Shown piece by piece: positions 26,547-37,400 of a stretch of 64,000 nucleotides of DNA. The translations under genes were made by a program, and so were the position numbers. Origin of the DNA: Pelodera strongyloides (lineage: Eukaryota > Nematoda > Chromadorea > Rhabditida > Rhabditidae); the NCBI GenBank assembly GCA_036852015.1, contig JAANDG010000233.1:124001-188000 (forward strand), in the 5' to 3' direction. Every line of letters begins with the position of its first letter. Position 1 is the stretch's first letter. Below the pieces are notes generated by a model, which did no database searches, was not told the origin of the DNA, and was given only the letters and a program-made list of their open reading frames with translations.

Positions 26547-29500
26547 CGCACCTTCCTCTTGCATCCTCGCCTTCTCCTGTAATTGATTGATATCAGCTTG
26601 CACGTGTTGTTGGGCAGACCGTGGTGTCCCTATAATAAACACATTGATTTCCATGTATTTTGATAACTTGCGATGCTGCACACTACAGCCGTGCGGCGTA
26701 CTGTGATGCACGATGTCATCACGCAAAACGCTTCATTTGTATAATAATAATCGTCAAAGAAAGAACTTCTCGGACGCGGAGATTTACTTCCATATACGAA
26801 TATATACATACTTTGTTTCTTTGATACAACGTACAACCACATAATTTTTCAAATGATTTTCAGTCCAACAACTAATTTCCATATCAAATTTTCAGTCAAT
26901 TTCAGATACTGCTTAATACACAAAACAAAAAATATTAGAGTAAAGTTTTGCTATAGGTATATTTAGTCAAAACCAAAACCAACTCCTTGATTTTACCGAG
27001 CAAATGGGAGCAAAAATAAAAAAACTCACACTGTGCACCAGTAGATCTCGGAGTCAGCGAGGGATTCGATGTCTGAATTGAGATATGTCAAGTTTCAAGA
27101 TGAAAAAATAAAGTGGAAGTGGACCAGGGCATAAAACTCGTCGGGAAAAACTCAAAACCACCATCGAAATATATGGAGTGCGAGTGTCTCCCAAAATTGT
27201 ATATATATTTATGATATGTTTCTAATTTTCACCACACCTAATATTCTAATCGCGAGACGGTGGTATGGTTACGAGGATGGTGGTTTCATCGGTTAGTTCG
27301 TCAACTAGTTTACGCCATGAAGTGGACTTAACTTGTATGACATTTTACGACTCTAACAAACAAGTATAATGACAGTTTATAGACAATTTATAAACAAATA
27401 TCTAATACGAAAAAATGCTCACGTGAAAGTTGGTAGGCGGTTCAGAAGCAAGTCGAGCCGTCATAACCTGACGATTCTCCCCTTGCCTTCGTGCACCCAA
27501 AGAAGGATGTGCTGATTGAGTCATCTAAAGAAATACATATAACACACATATATAGGTCATAGCGCAAAAGTAACTACAAATTCTCTATGGTTCCAGCTCA
27601 TTCACAAATGAAGGAACTGCAGCTTCTAAGTCTGTCCAACCTACTCAAAAGCAAATTTATGGAAAAATGGCATAAAAACTATTCCAAAATAGGTACTAGG
27701 TTGGAGACCAACGAGCAGGAGAAGAGATTATTTACCACATAGGAAGGAACCATTAGCAACCAGGAAGCAAATAACCCGACAAATCTAAAGCATATGCTTA
27801 AAACCCACAGCTTCTATTCACTATGTAAAAAAACTACCAACCGGATCATTGTTGATATCTCGGGGCGTTGTATCCAGCACGACCCGCTTAGTTGGTTTCA
27901 TAGATGATGCCTTCTCCTTGCTTTCCTCCTGTGCCAACCGCGTCCGCGGGCTCACCGAGCTCGCCCTGGAAGACCAGGATGAACAGAAAGGGAAGTGGAA
28001 TAAAAATAAGTAATTATTAAATTATTAACTGGTGCGCGCACATCGATCCGGCCGTATGCTGTACTTATGATTAACTGTTGGCTCCTTCTAATTGCCTCGC
28101 TGCACCGATAAACCATTTGAAGTTACATTAAAAACTAAGCTTCGAAGTATCACTGTTGTTCAACTCTCAAGTAGTCTCAAACAGTGGAATCTTCCATCTG
28201 ATTTTATATCTTACGACACCTACACCTACCAACCTATCAAATCTCAGACCGGCAGCCGGCAATCAGTCATACAATATTAACACGGCTTATCCAATAAATA
28301 AGAGTTGGTGAGCGTGGTGCGTACATATATGGTCGATGGTGCAATGAATAGGGGTATATTCAAAAAAATTAAAATACCCGCCGTTTTTTGCAACGCATCG
28401 TGAACAACGGTATTCTTACGTATTTATGCTAATTTGCTCGAATTTAGCTCGGTATTTCTTTTATTCAGATTTATGTTCATTTGCATAAGCTGCATAAGAA
28501 TACTGGAATACGCGATGTGTTTCAAAAACCGGCCGGTATTTCGCTTTAATGAACCTACGTCATCATCAGAACTATTCTCTAAAAAGGCCAGAAACCCAAA
28601 AAAAAAAAACGCCCACCTGGGAGCAATTGTCATTGGTCCTAAACTCGCGGAGAAGCCCCTCGGCCCCCCGTCCAATAAACCTCGGCGATCGTAAGAGGTC
28701 TCCTCCACAACGCGCTCCAGAGTGTTCACGTTCATCAGCTTGGCATTTTGCTCTCCTAAAAAGCAAATAAATAAACCATCGTCCAATAAATATGAGTACT
28801 TACCAAGATTACATTATTACAATTGGGTGGATAACCCTGCTATTGCTGTGATCAACTGACAATAAGTTGGAGGAAATATTTTTCGGAGTGTTTGGCATTA
28901 TCGGTTCGGTGGTTTCACGCTTCGGTCACGGTGATGTTTTAGCATGTTTCACGCAAATATCTTATACAAAGAACGCAGCTACCACTGGATGTGGGTATAA
29001 GCCAATCCACGTTTTTTTACGCAGTTTTTTATACGGGCCGCGCAAAAACAGCCAAGAAATTCAAATAGTAATACTAGTTTAAATCCAATGAACACATTCC
29101 GTTCCTCACATACAAAGTCCCTCACTACACAACAATTAAGAGGGTGCGGCTGTGCTTGTACGCGAACATGCTATCCATACACATCATGACAACACAGCTA
29201 TAGATATATGCCTTCCCATATCCTCATAACCCATGTGCACTTCAATACAACTTCAACATTCCATCAAACCAAGCTAAAGATAAAGACTAAAGGACAATAC
29301 CAGATACCAGGATCCAGGGGCATATAGCTGACAGACATAACAGTGCTTAAGCATAACAAAGGTAAACCAACCAAAAGCACCAGTTGCAGAATCCGGAATT
29401 TCCGCCAAACTCTCGCTTTCCACGAAGGCCGCATCCAGTGGAGAGTCGCTAGCGTCGAAGAACTCATCTTCCGGTGAACTTTCGTGAATTTCTTGTTCGC

Positions 29501-31333
29501 CATGGCTACTTTGCACAAAGGCCTGTTCCTGCCCTAGTCTTGAACCTTCAGCCGCGTAGTTCAATTCCATCACCCGACGTGGCTCCACAGTCTCATCCAG
29601 GCTATGCATCAACGGATTAGGTAGATCCCATCGCACGTTATCCGGGTGATAGCCTGTATTCAGGAAGCTAGGTGCCTCAGCCACTGTTCCACGCAGAGCC
29701 TCCTCATTGACACACTCTTCTTCTGCAATAAACTCCAAGTCCTCAAATGGCACGTGGTTCGCCTCTTCGGGCGCAACATAAGTTCCAGCATTGACCATGC
29801 GTTCGTAGTGCTCAAATGTGTCCTCAGCTCCAGGGTGTTTTGTGTGCAGGTTTATGTGGGTCATAGCACCGCAAAGGCGGTCAACATTAGAAGAATGTGC
29901 GTCTTCATCCGAATCCTTGTGTGGAGAGACTCCTCGTGCGGTTTCCATATCTTCCGAAGGCAGAGAAGCCGCGGAGAACTTCCGAGGAGTTCGATTCGGT
30001 GTATCCTCCTCTCCGGAGACTTCGTCGACGGAAGGAAGCGACGTAACCGACAGTCTCGCCGACGGACCACCCAAGCGTTTCTTGCGCTCTGAAAGCATGC
30101 ATCACCACACAAGCACAATACACAACAAAGGGAAATGCAGTGGCAAGGCAAGCCACATTCATTTATATACACTATAGAATAGAATTACAGAATTAGGAAA
30201 TTTGCCGACCGATACATCATGTGTCGAAAGTTCTAGAGTTTAAAATTGTAAACAAAGTTTCCGTTTGTAAAGCTTACTGAACAATTCATTGCATCAGATC
30301 AGGAGTAGCCGAGTAGCGGAATAACTACACAGCAAAGCCAACAATGGGGATCGGGGGAGGGAAAAGAGAACAAATAAAGGGGTTAGGGCGCGTTCGGGAT
30401 TGATTTTCCGAAAGGAAACCATACAAATTCATCGTTCGGGATGGACTTTTTGGAAACGTTCCAATGCTTGGAGAAAACAAAAAATACAGTATGAATTAGC
30501 TTGCGAAAAACGTTTCCCGCGCATATTTTTCAAATTTTCCATGCTAATTCATACTGTATTTTTTGTTTTCTCCAAGCATTAGAACGTTTCCAAAATGTCC
30601 ATCCCGAACGAGGATTTGGCCGAGTTTCCTTTCGGAAATCAATCCCGAACGCGCCCTAAAGGCGCTCCCTAACAATTTCACACTGTAAATGAAGGGGCAC
30701 AGAAGGTGGTGAGGAGAGCGACTATTATTTAGACGGCAGTATAACTTTAATAATAAATATTCTTTTTCGGACTGTCATTTTTTTTAGCTTGATGATGCAA
30801 TACGTAATTAACACTAGTTTTTTTTGTTTCATATGAAGAGTTCAACGAAAACAAAACCCCCATCACTCACCTTGCTTTTCGATGTGCTTCTGAAGCTTCC
30901 GGCTCAATGATGACAGCTTTGCAAAGTCAGATTTTGGAGGTGCCGCAACTGAAAAGGGGGAACTCAAGCAGGCGATCTGGGCATAAATCAGTAGCGTAAA
31001 ACATGATATTACGCACCAAGCATTTCCGGGGTGGCTTGGACCATCCCCGGGCTATTGTTAGTTTATACACCTGTATGAAACGTATCATGGACATGGATAC
31101 TATATGTTTTGGCCACTCAGCTAAGAAACCACCAAACATCAAAGATTCACGAACGGAATTTGTACCATCAGAGCAACACAGCGACACGAATGTTCAAATG
31201 CAGCAGATAAACTTTTAGCACAATACAGACCTTTCTCTTCTAATGGTTTCTCCTTGGGTTCACTGTTCTTAATTTTGGCCTTCATTGCTGGAGTTAGCAT
31301 CCAGAGCTCATCATCATCTTCCCCAAATTCCAT
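24285..31333 (-). CDS. Unrecognised 569-aa acidic/basic low-complexity protein
   Basis: Twelve exons with fully consistent phase: 31333-31231, 30948-30871, 30088-29372, 28755-28617, 27965-27842, 27524-27423, 27072-27030, 26629-26552, 26365-26294, 25879-25794, 25392-25325, 24384-24285. The ATG directly follows TTACAG, so the mRNA is probably trans-spliced at the start codon. It begins MEFGEDDDELWMLTP. The 717-nt third exon is acidic, with SSPEDEFFDASDSP near its end. About residues 445-475 look helical (QLQEKARMQEEALRRE). The C-terminal ~90 residues are basic and Ser/Pro/Thr/Arg-rich with RLPQPKAGLRSG, reminiscent of disordered microtubule-binding tails; that is inference only. No catalytic domain, signal peptide or membrane segment is visible. 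Intron 2 contains a 275-bp palindromic MITE, and a (TTA)n tract begins 6 nt after the exon 8 donor. Confidence 0.82.
25982..26016. repeat. (TA)n microsatellite
   Basis: About 17 TA dinucleotides in the intron between exons 9 and 10 of the 24285-31333 gene. Confidence 0.97.
26510..26546. repeat. (TAA)n microsatellite next to a splice donor
   Basis: About twelve TAA trinucleotides. On the gene strand the tract starts 6 nt after the donor of exon 8 (exon end at 26552, donor GTGCG), so length changes would act right beside the 5' splice site. Confidence 0.95.
28371..28548. mobile_element. AGCGAAATACYGGCCGG MITE, copy B
   Basis: Right end CCGGCCGGTATTTCGCTTTAA is intact; the left end is altered (AAAATACCCGCCGTTTTTTG). 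The interior carries TTCTTACGTATTTATGC and CATTTGCATAAGCTGCATAA as in the other copies. In the intron between exons 4 and 5 of the 24285-31333 gene. Confidence 0.85.
30384..30658. mobile_element. 275-bp near-perfect palindromic MITE (TAGGGCGCGTTCGGG ends)
   Basis: Left TAGGGCGCGTTCGGGATTGA and its complement at the right end, with inverted identity continuing through most of both arms (for example AAAACAAAAAATACAGTATG). TA on both sides suggests a TA target. In intron 2 of the 24285-31333 gene. Confidence 0.9.
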
Positions 31334-32326
31334 CTGTAATATATGAAATAATTGCAGGAAATGATTAGGAAAGAACTAAGTACCGAATAACAACAAAAAA
31401 AGGAACAACGATAACAACAATAAAGAAGCTAATAAGATCAGTGCCCTCGATTTCGTTTCTCTCCGTCCATTACCGTGGTTGGGCATAGAGGAGCTAAACC
31501 AATCATCGGATGGATATCAAACTTCACTAATTAAAAAGGATAAGAAGCAAAACAAACCAACAAAGCCAAATTAAATGCTCGCTAGCGATATTTGTCAATC
31601 GAAGCGAAACGTGCATGCACAAAGACCGCTCTTCGTGTTTGACATTCCTACGTGTCTGCGCGCTCACATAAGGCTACGGTAGGTTATTTTAACCAAGAAA
31701 TGGCGCCGGGTGAATCTATAGATCCTAGATTCCAATCAACTCGTTTTTTTTTGTGTATTTTCCACTAGTGTATGTGTGCACCATTACTGATTGACTAATT
31801 GCGAGTTAGTATTATTTTTATGATTTGCCAGCGTAACGTTAAAAAGCAACAAAAAATTTATCTTTACCGTCCTGGACAGCGCTTGTAGTTTATAGTTTAA
31901 CCTTGTTATCAACACCACAACCATTACGATTTTATGTCGTTTCTCCATGAACTTTTATTAGCTTCGCTGCACTTTAAAAATTCTCTTCAGCAGTATATCT
32001 ATTATTTAGGCATTTACAGCATGAATTTTGCCTATAATTCTGTTTCTACTTCCATGTGCAAATTGCTCGCCACAGGATCTTTCATTCTTGTAAAGCTACA
32101 CGGGAAAAAGGATCCATTAGCCCGTATACTCGGGTCGACGGGAATGTTCCGTTTGGGAGCTCATTCGTATGCAAATTTTTCCTCCAGCTAGTCTCGATAT
32201 TCGAGAAATTTGCATACAAAGGATTTCCCAAACGGAACGTTTCCGTCGACCCGAGAATACGGGCTATAAGTCCTGGACATTGAAACAATTCTTTTCAGGG
32301 TAATTATCCGTAGTCTGTAGTCTGGA
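31334..32326. promoter_or_regulatory. Divergent intergenic region (~1 kb)
   Basis: Lies between the start codons of the 24285-31333 gene (-) and the acetyltransferase gene (+), so it should hold both promoters. It includes the palindromic MITE 32117-32267 and, at 32290-32298, TCTTTTCAG, a good trans-splice acceptor candidate 28 nt before the + strand ATG. On the - strand TTACAG abuts the ATG at 31333. Confidence 0.55.
32117..32267. mobile_element. Palindromic MITE (TAGCCCGTATWCTCGGGTCG ends)
   Basis: About 60-bp inverted arms: left TAGCCCGTATACTCGGGTCG, right complement TAGCCCGTATTCTCGGGTCG, both followed by TTCCGTTTGGGA and an AT-rich TATGCAAATTT block. It lies 60 bp upstream of the acetyltransferase start codon. 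The copy at 44658-44932 has related ends. Confidence 0.88.
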
Positions 32327-33920
32327 ATGCAACAGCTTCTCATCCGCCCCATTGAGCCTTCCGACGCTCCCAAGATCATGGGTCTCATTCATGTGGGTTA
32401 ATTTAATTAAAGGGAATATGTATGCCCTTTTTGAAGTTAAGCTGTATTAATAGAATGTGTATTCCTCATTAAGGAAACAACAACAAAAATTGTTAAAAGT
32501 TTCCCATTTAAAAGAAAATGATTTTCAAAGTTCACCTTTTCCATAGTAAACGCGTTTACTGACACCCTGGCTTACACGGCAGTTCTGATGGAGCAAAAAT
32601 GTAGCATATGTGTGCATACCAGCATACATCGGCATATAGCATGCAACAGCGACCTATTTGCATGCAAATCAGAATATTCGAATTTACATATTCAGTCGCC
32701 TACTTAAATTCATGTCTGGTGTGGAAACTCTAGTTTCGCAGTTGTTTTGCTCATCTTGAGTGCCTACATATTCCCTTTAAATAAAAATAATCATGAACGA
32801 GAGAGTCTGCAATGTGAGAGACTCGAGGTGGTGGTAGTAAATGTACGGTATCCGTGATGTGTTTTAGGAGCTCGCCGAGTTCGAAAAGATGAGGGACCAA
32901 GTCGAGTTGACGGCTGAACGACTGGCCGAAGACATCAAAAATCAAGCGATTCTGGGATTTATTGCTAAGGTTGGGTTACGGTAGGGAAAACAGTAATATC
33001 ATCATATTACCGTAGTACGTTGGATTGTTAAGATAAATTCAATATTAGCTACTGTAGTGTATTTCATTTCTTGTTGAGTAATTTTTGTGTTTATGTTTAG
33101 TAATTTTGGTAAGCGTTTACTTTTGAATAATTCCTTTTCTTTTGAATATTTCTTTAAAAATGCTCTTTTTTTGAAGGATGGAGACGTACTGGCTGGTATG
33201 AATCTCTTTTTCTTCACATACTCTACATGGCAGGGACAGGTGAGTCTGGAATTATGATTAAATTATTTTATTTCAAAGAAGAGATACCCTAGTTCAACTC
33301 TACTTACATTAATTGACCCTCGTCTCTCCATATAAGGCGCCATTTACTGCACTTTCAAATTAATTTAAAAACAATGCTTTAGTGTGTCCATATGGAGGAT
33401 CTCTACGTAAACCCCGCCTACCGTCGTCAGGGCGTGGGAAAGAAGCTGTGGGCGGAGCTAGCCAAGGTGATTGATTTATCGATTTATAATACTATAGACT
33501 ATAGAAATCTCTTTATCTTATTATTGAAAGATTTTCTCAACCCTTCATATGCTTTCGTTATAGTTTTGCAAAGAACGCGGTTGCAAGAGACTGCAGTGGA
33601 ATGTTCTCGATTGGAACAAGGACGCCATTCAATTCTATGAAAAGGTTAGCCATATAATTATGTCCACTGAATTTAATATTGATTCGATCAAACATATCGT
33701 AGCTCACCATGAATTGGGTAAACATATATGGAAGTTATATTGGGATTGGAGAAGTTTGTGCTTCACTGCCTAACATACTTATTGGCTTACTTCTTATCTT
33801 AACTTTGTTTTATTTTTCTCGCAGATGCCGTGCACAAATCTATCTAAAACGGAGGGCTGGTACCTCTACCGTATGGGAGAAGACGACATCGCACATCTGG
33901 CAAGTGTCGCTAAGCAGTAA
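32327..33920 (+). CDS. SSAT-family GNAT acetyltransferase (thialysine/diamine type)
   Basis: Six exons, all phase 0: 32327-32392, 32868-32969, 33177-33239, 33383-33466, 33564-33644, 33825-33920; 163 aa, close to the ~170 aa of vertebrate SSAT enzymes. It starts with IRPIEPSDAPKIMGLI, then ELAEFEKM. GNAT motif A is in exon 4 (MEDLYVNPAYRRQGVGKKLW, with the acetyl-CoA pyrophosphate loop RRQGVG). Motif B follows (WNVLDWNKDAIQFYEK), and EGWYLYR resembles EGWRLF of SSAT. Known family members transfer acetyl groups from acetyl-CoA to polyamines or thialysine; the C. elegans protein D2023.4 is a characterised thialysine N-acetyltransferase and I expect this to be its counterpart, but substrate is inference. 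A cytosolic protein is expected, with no signal peptide. AATAAA at 34056-34061 is a plausible poly(A) signal. Confidence 0.92.
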
Positions 33921-34055
33921 CCTGGTGGATCAAGAACCAATCAATAATTATAGTTTTTATGATAATATGATAGTGTGAATGTCCATTATTATTAAAACAA
34001 GTCTTTTCAATGAAACTGTTTATTTCCTGAATATTCTTTATGACTGTGTATGTGG

Positions 34056-34061
34056 AATAAA
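34056..34061 (+). terminator. Putative poly(A) signal of the acetyltransferase gene
   Basis: AATAAA 136 nt after the stop codon; spacing is typical for a nematode 3' UTR. Confidence 0.5.
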
Positions 34062-34370
34062 ATATCATATGTGTGCAAGTTGTGCTTTTACAGAATTAAT
34101 AGTTGTGCGAAGTGTATTGCAACGTGATTCCTACAGTACTGCAAATTGAATGAAGCATCGAGCAATTAAATTAACATACCAATATACGTTCGATGCTATA
34201 CCGTACATGAGGAAAGTAAATTTCGCCAAAAGTGTGCCTAACGGGCGCCATATTATAGCGGCTTGAGCACGAAGTATTAGATGTCTATTGATATACTACG
34301 CTAAACATTAAAGGATTGTTAAGAAAGAAGCTATATAAATACAATAGTTGGTAACCGCAACACCGCGGTT

Positions 34371-34376
34371 TTTATT
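34371..34376 (-). terminator. Putative poly(A) signal of the Gln-rich gene
   Basis: TTTATT on the + strand, that is AATAAA on the - strand, about 104 nt after the TAG at 34480-34482. Confidence 0.5.
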
Positions 34377-34479
34377 CTTTGTAAGAATCATAATGGATGG
34401 CGCTCAAATAATAAATTAATTGCTGAATTTCAGCTGTGACACTGTGACACTACACACATCTCGTTTTCTACCCTCTCCT

Positions 34480-37400
34480 CTATCCTTCCAGTCTCTGCTT
34501 GACATGTCTGACCACCGCACGACACTTTTCTGCTCCATTCTCGGCCTGGCGCGCCTCCTGGATTACGATACGGGCGGGCACCATGCGGAACTAAAAGATG
34601 GGTTTAAGTTGAAAACAACAGTAATCAGTCTGTTCAGGTGTTCGATTCTGGAATATATGCTTTACGCGACCGAGCGACCGTAGTAACGAATGCCCTCTTC
34701 GGATTATCCCGTACAATAACTGCGAATCATACGGTAATATGATACCATAACTGTCTGAAGCATACTGTAACTGTAACTGTAATTGCATTGTGCACCGTAA
34801 CCAAATGAATCATACTGTAATCATATACTATATATATATATACTATATTATAATAAAATTGGCTCACCACAAATGCGTTGTCAGTGAATTGACAAGCGAA
34901 TGAAAGGAGGTTGAAACAAGAAATTCGTTCTTGAATCAGACCACTGCGGCACTCCTCCTCTTCGCTGAAATTAGACAATTCTTCACTTATTGTATTTCAT
35001 TAAAGCGAAATACTGGCCGGTTTTTCAAACGCATTATGGACACCAGCATTCTTACGCAGCATATGCAAATGAACACAAATTAGAATAAAAAATCGAGCAA
35101 ATCAGCATAAATACGTAAGAATTTAGTTGTCCACGATGCGTTTCAGAAACCGGCCGGTATTTCGCTTCAAATAACATAAGAGACTATTGAACCACTTATG
35201 ATCCGCAAGATAGTCTGTATTGAATTCCAAGTACATGTCCACATACAACACTCTAACCTTTTTCATCGTATTATTTTTAGAGCTAAAAGGTTATACTCTG
35301 CTACCTACCTCTTGCTGAGTGCAGTCTTGCCCAAGAGCATCTGCACCTTGTCCCAGTGTCCAGCTGCCGACTTTTTCTCACATTCAAGAAGGCGGGCCTT
35401 GAATTAGAATATAGAATATAGTCGTAGTGAGCGTCCACAGCCACCTTACCGTATTCTCGGCACATTGGTTACTGTAGTCATAAAACCATTATCGCCGAGC
35501 TGGGAAGTACACAATCTCCCCATCCCCCATAATGTCAGTAACATTTTCTCATAAATTTAAAAAAAAAATAACGAATGGAAATTAGAAAATATAAATTAAG
35601 ACTAACTTGGACCAGCTGTGCCAACTTGGCGTCCTTCGACTTGCTAGCGATACTTGAGGGGAACTTCCCGCGGAATCGCTCACCAATTGTATCCACACGC
35701 TTAGCGCACTCTGAAGTTATACCGGATGATAATTCTGGGTTTGATGCTCTATCAGTAGTACGAAACCCAAGTTTTCAGATAAATATCAGCACACAAATTA
35801 ATTATAAACTTACCCCGAGTGTCAAAATTGTCCTTGAACCATAGATCGGTGCTTGCTGGAGGAGCGGGGGTAACGATAGTTGGCTGCAAACAAGAGCTCA
35901 AAAGCTAAAGCGAAATGCCAGCCCCTTTGGAAAATGTGCATATGATAAGCAAATCCTATGTATCCTATGCTAATTTTGTACGATCGTCCACGGCAATCGT
36001 ACAAAATTAGCATAGGATACAGAGGATTTGCTTATCATATGCAAATTTTCCAAAGAGGCTAGCATTTCGCTTTAAGAACATGAGAAAATAAATAAGTTGA
36101 ATTGCGAGCGTCCTATAGAATTCTATAGTGAGAAGCGCACTGCGTGTAAGATATTATAGCTACCGTACCGTGAAATAATTACTTTTAACCTAAAAACATG
36201 CTCATGCATTTCCATGTGCTGTCGGCTATGCACAAAATAACTATCATTACACAATGCGACGATCAATAAATAAATAAATAAGCCAATCAATAAACCGATC
36301 AGTGCTTACCACCTCAGCCTCGTCATTCGTCTCTTCCTTGATCATATCTTCCGGTTGCGGAATAGGGAGCTGTTCTTGTGTGGCACGCTGCACTGGCGCC
36401 GCGGCTATTTGAGGAGGTGCCACCTGGTGATCCTAGAGTAGGAAAGGTGTCAAAGGGTGTCAGAGGACTACAATACTGTGACACGAAACAAATGCATTAC
36501 CATAAATTTTACGCAAACGTTGCACAGAAAGACACAGTATGGCACATGCTACACATAAAGGTGAGGCCAGGCACATGATTCAATCCCGCTTTACAATAGG
36601 GTGTGTCACAAAGTGAGAAAAGAGACAAGTACTGCAGGTTCAGCAAGGTATGGCACAATCAATATCTCATATGGATGTGTCAAGTGACGTCACAAGGGGT
36701 GTCAGGACAAGTACCTCAGGTTGGGCAAGTGGTGCTGGTGCAGCATTGAACTGTGGACGTGGTAGATCAACCAAACGTGGTAGATATTCCAGAGGCCGCT
36801 TATTGGCGGGTATAGGCTGTAAGGTGGATACTTCATAAGTTCACATGACTGAACCCGCAAAACAAGTACAATCCAACGATATACTGGGTAAGACGTAAAG
36901 ATATCCAGTGCGGTAAGCGTCACACACATATACGGATCTTGGTGCCAACGTGTGTCACATAAGAGAATCGAGGTGATAGTGATCTGAGGTTTATACCTAA
37001 ATCAAATGCCACGGGCATGCATTGTGGTCGCTAGAACATCATTACAAATAAGAACCGAGACAAAAATATATAAATAACGGCCTTAGACTGTGTGTGTGGA
37101 GAGGCTGAGATGCTAGCCGGGCGCAACTTTGATCATGCTCAACTCACCGAACTAGTCGCTGTGGACAGCACGAATACGGGCCGTGGTGGCTGCTGGTTCT
37201 GGAGGAAAACTTGTTGTTGGAAACTATTTGGCTGCTGCTGATTGAAGAATTGCTGTTGTTGCGGTACAAACTGGTTTTGCTGCTGTCGGAACTGCTGTTG
37301 TCCCTGTTGCGGGAAACCGCCGCTTTGTTGGCCGTTTTGCTGGAAGTTTTGCTGGCCGTTTTGCTGGCCGTTTTGCTGGCCGTTTTGCTGGAAGTTTTGC

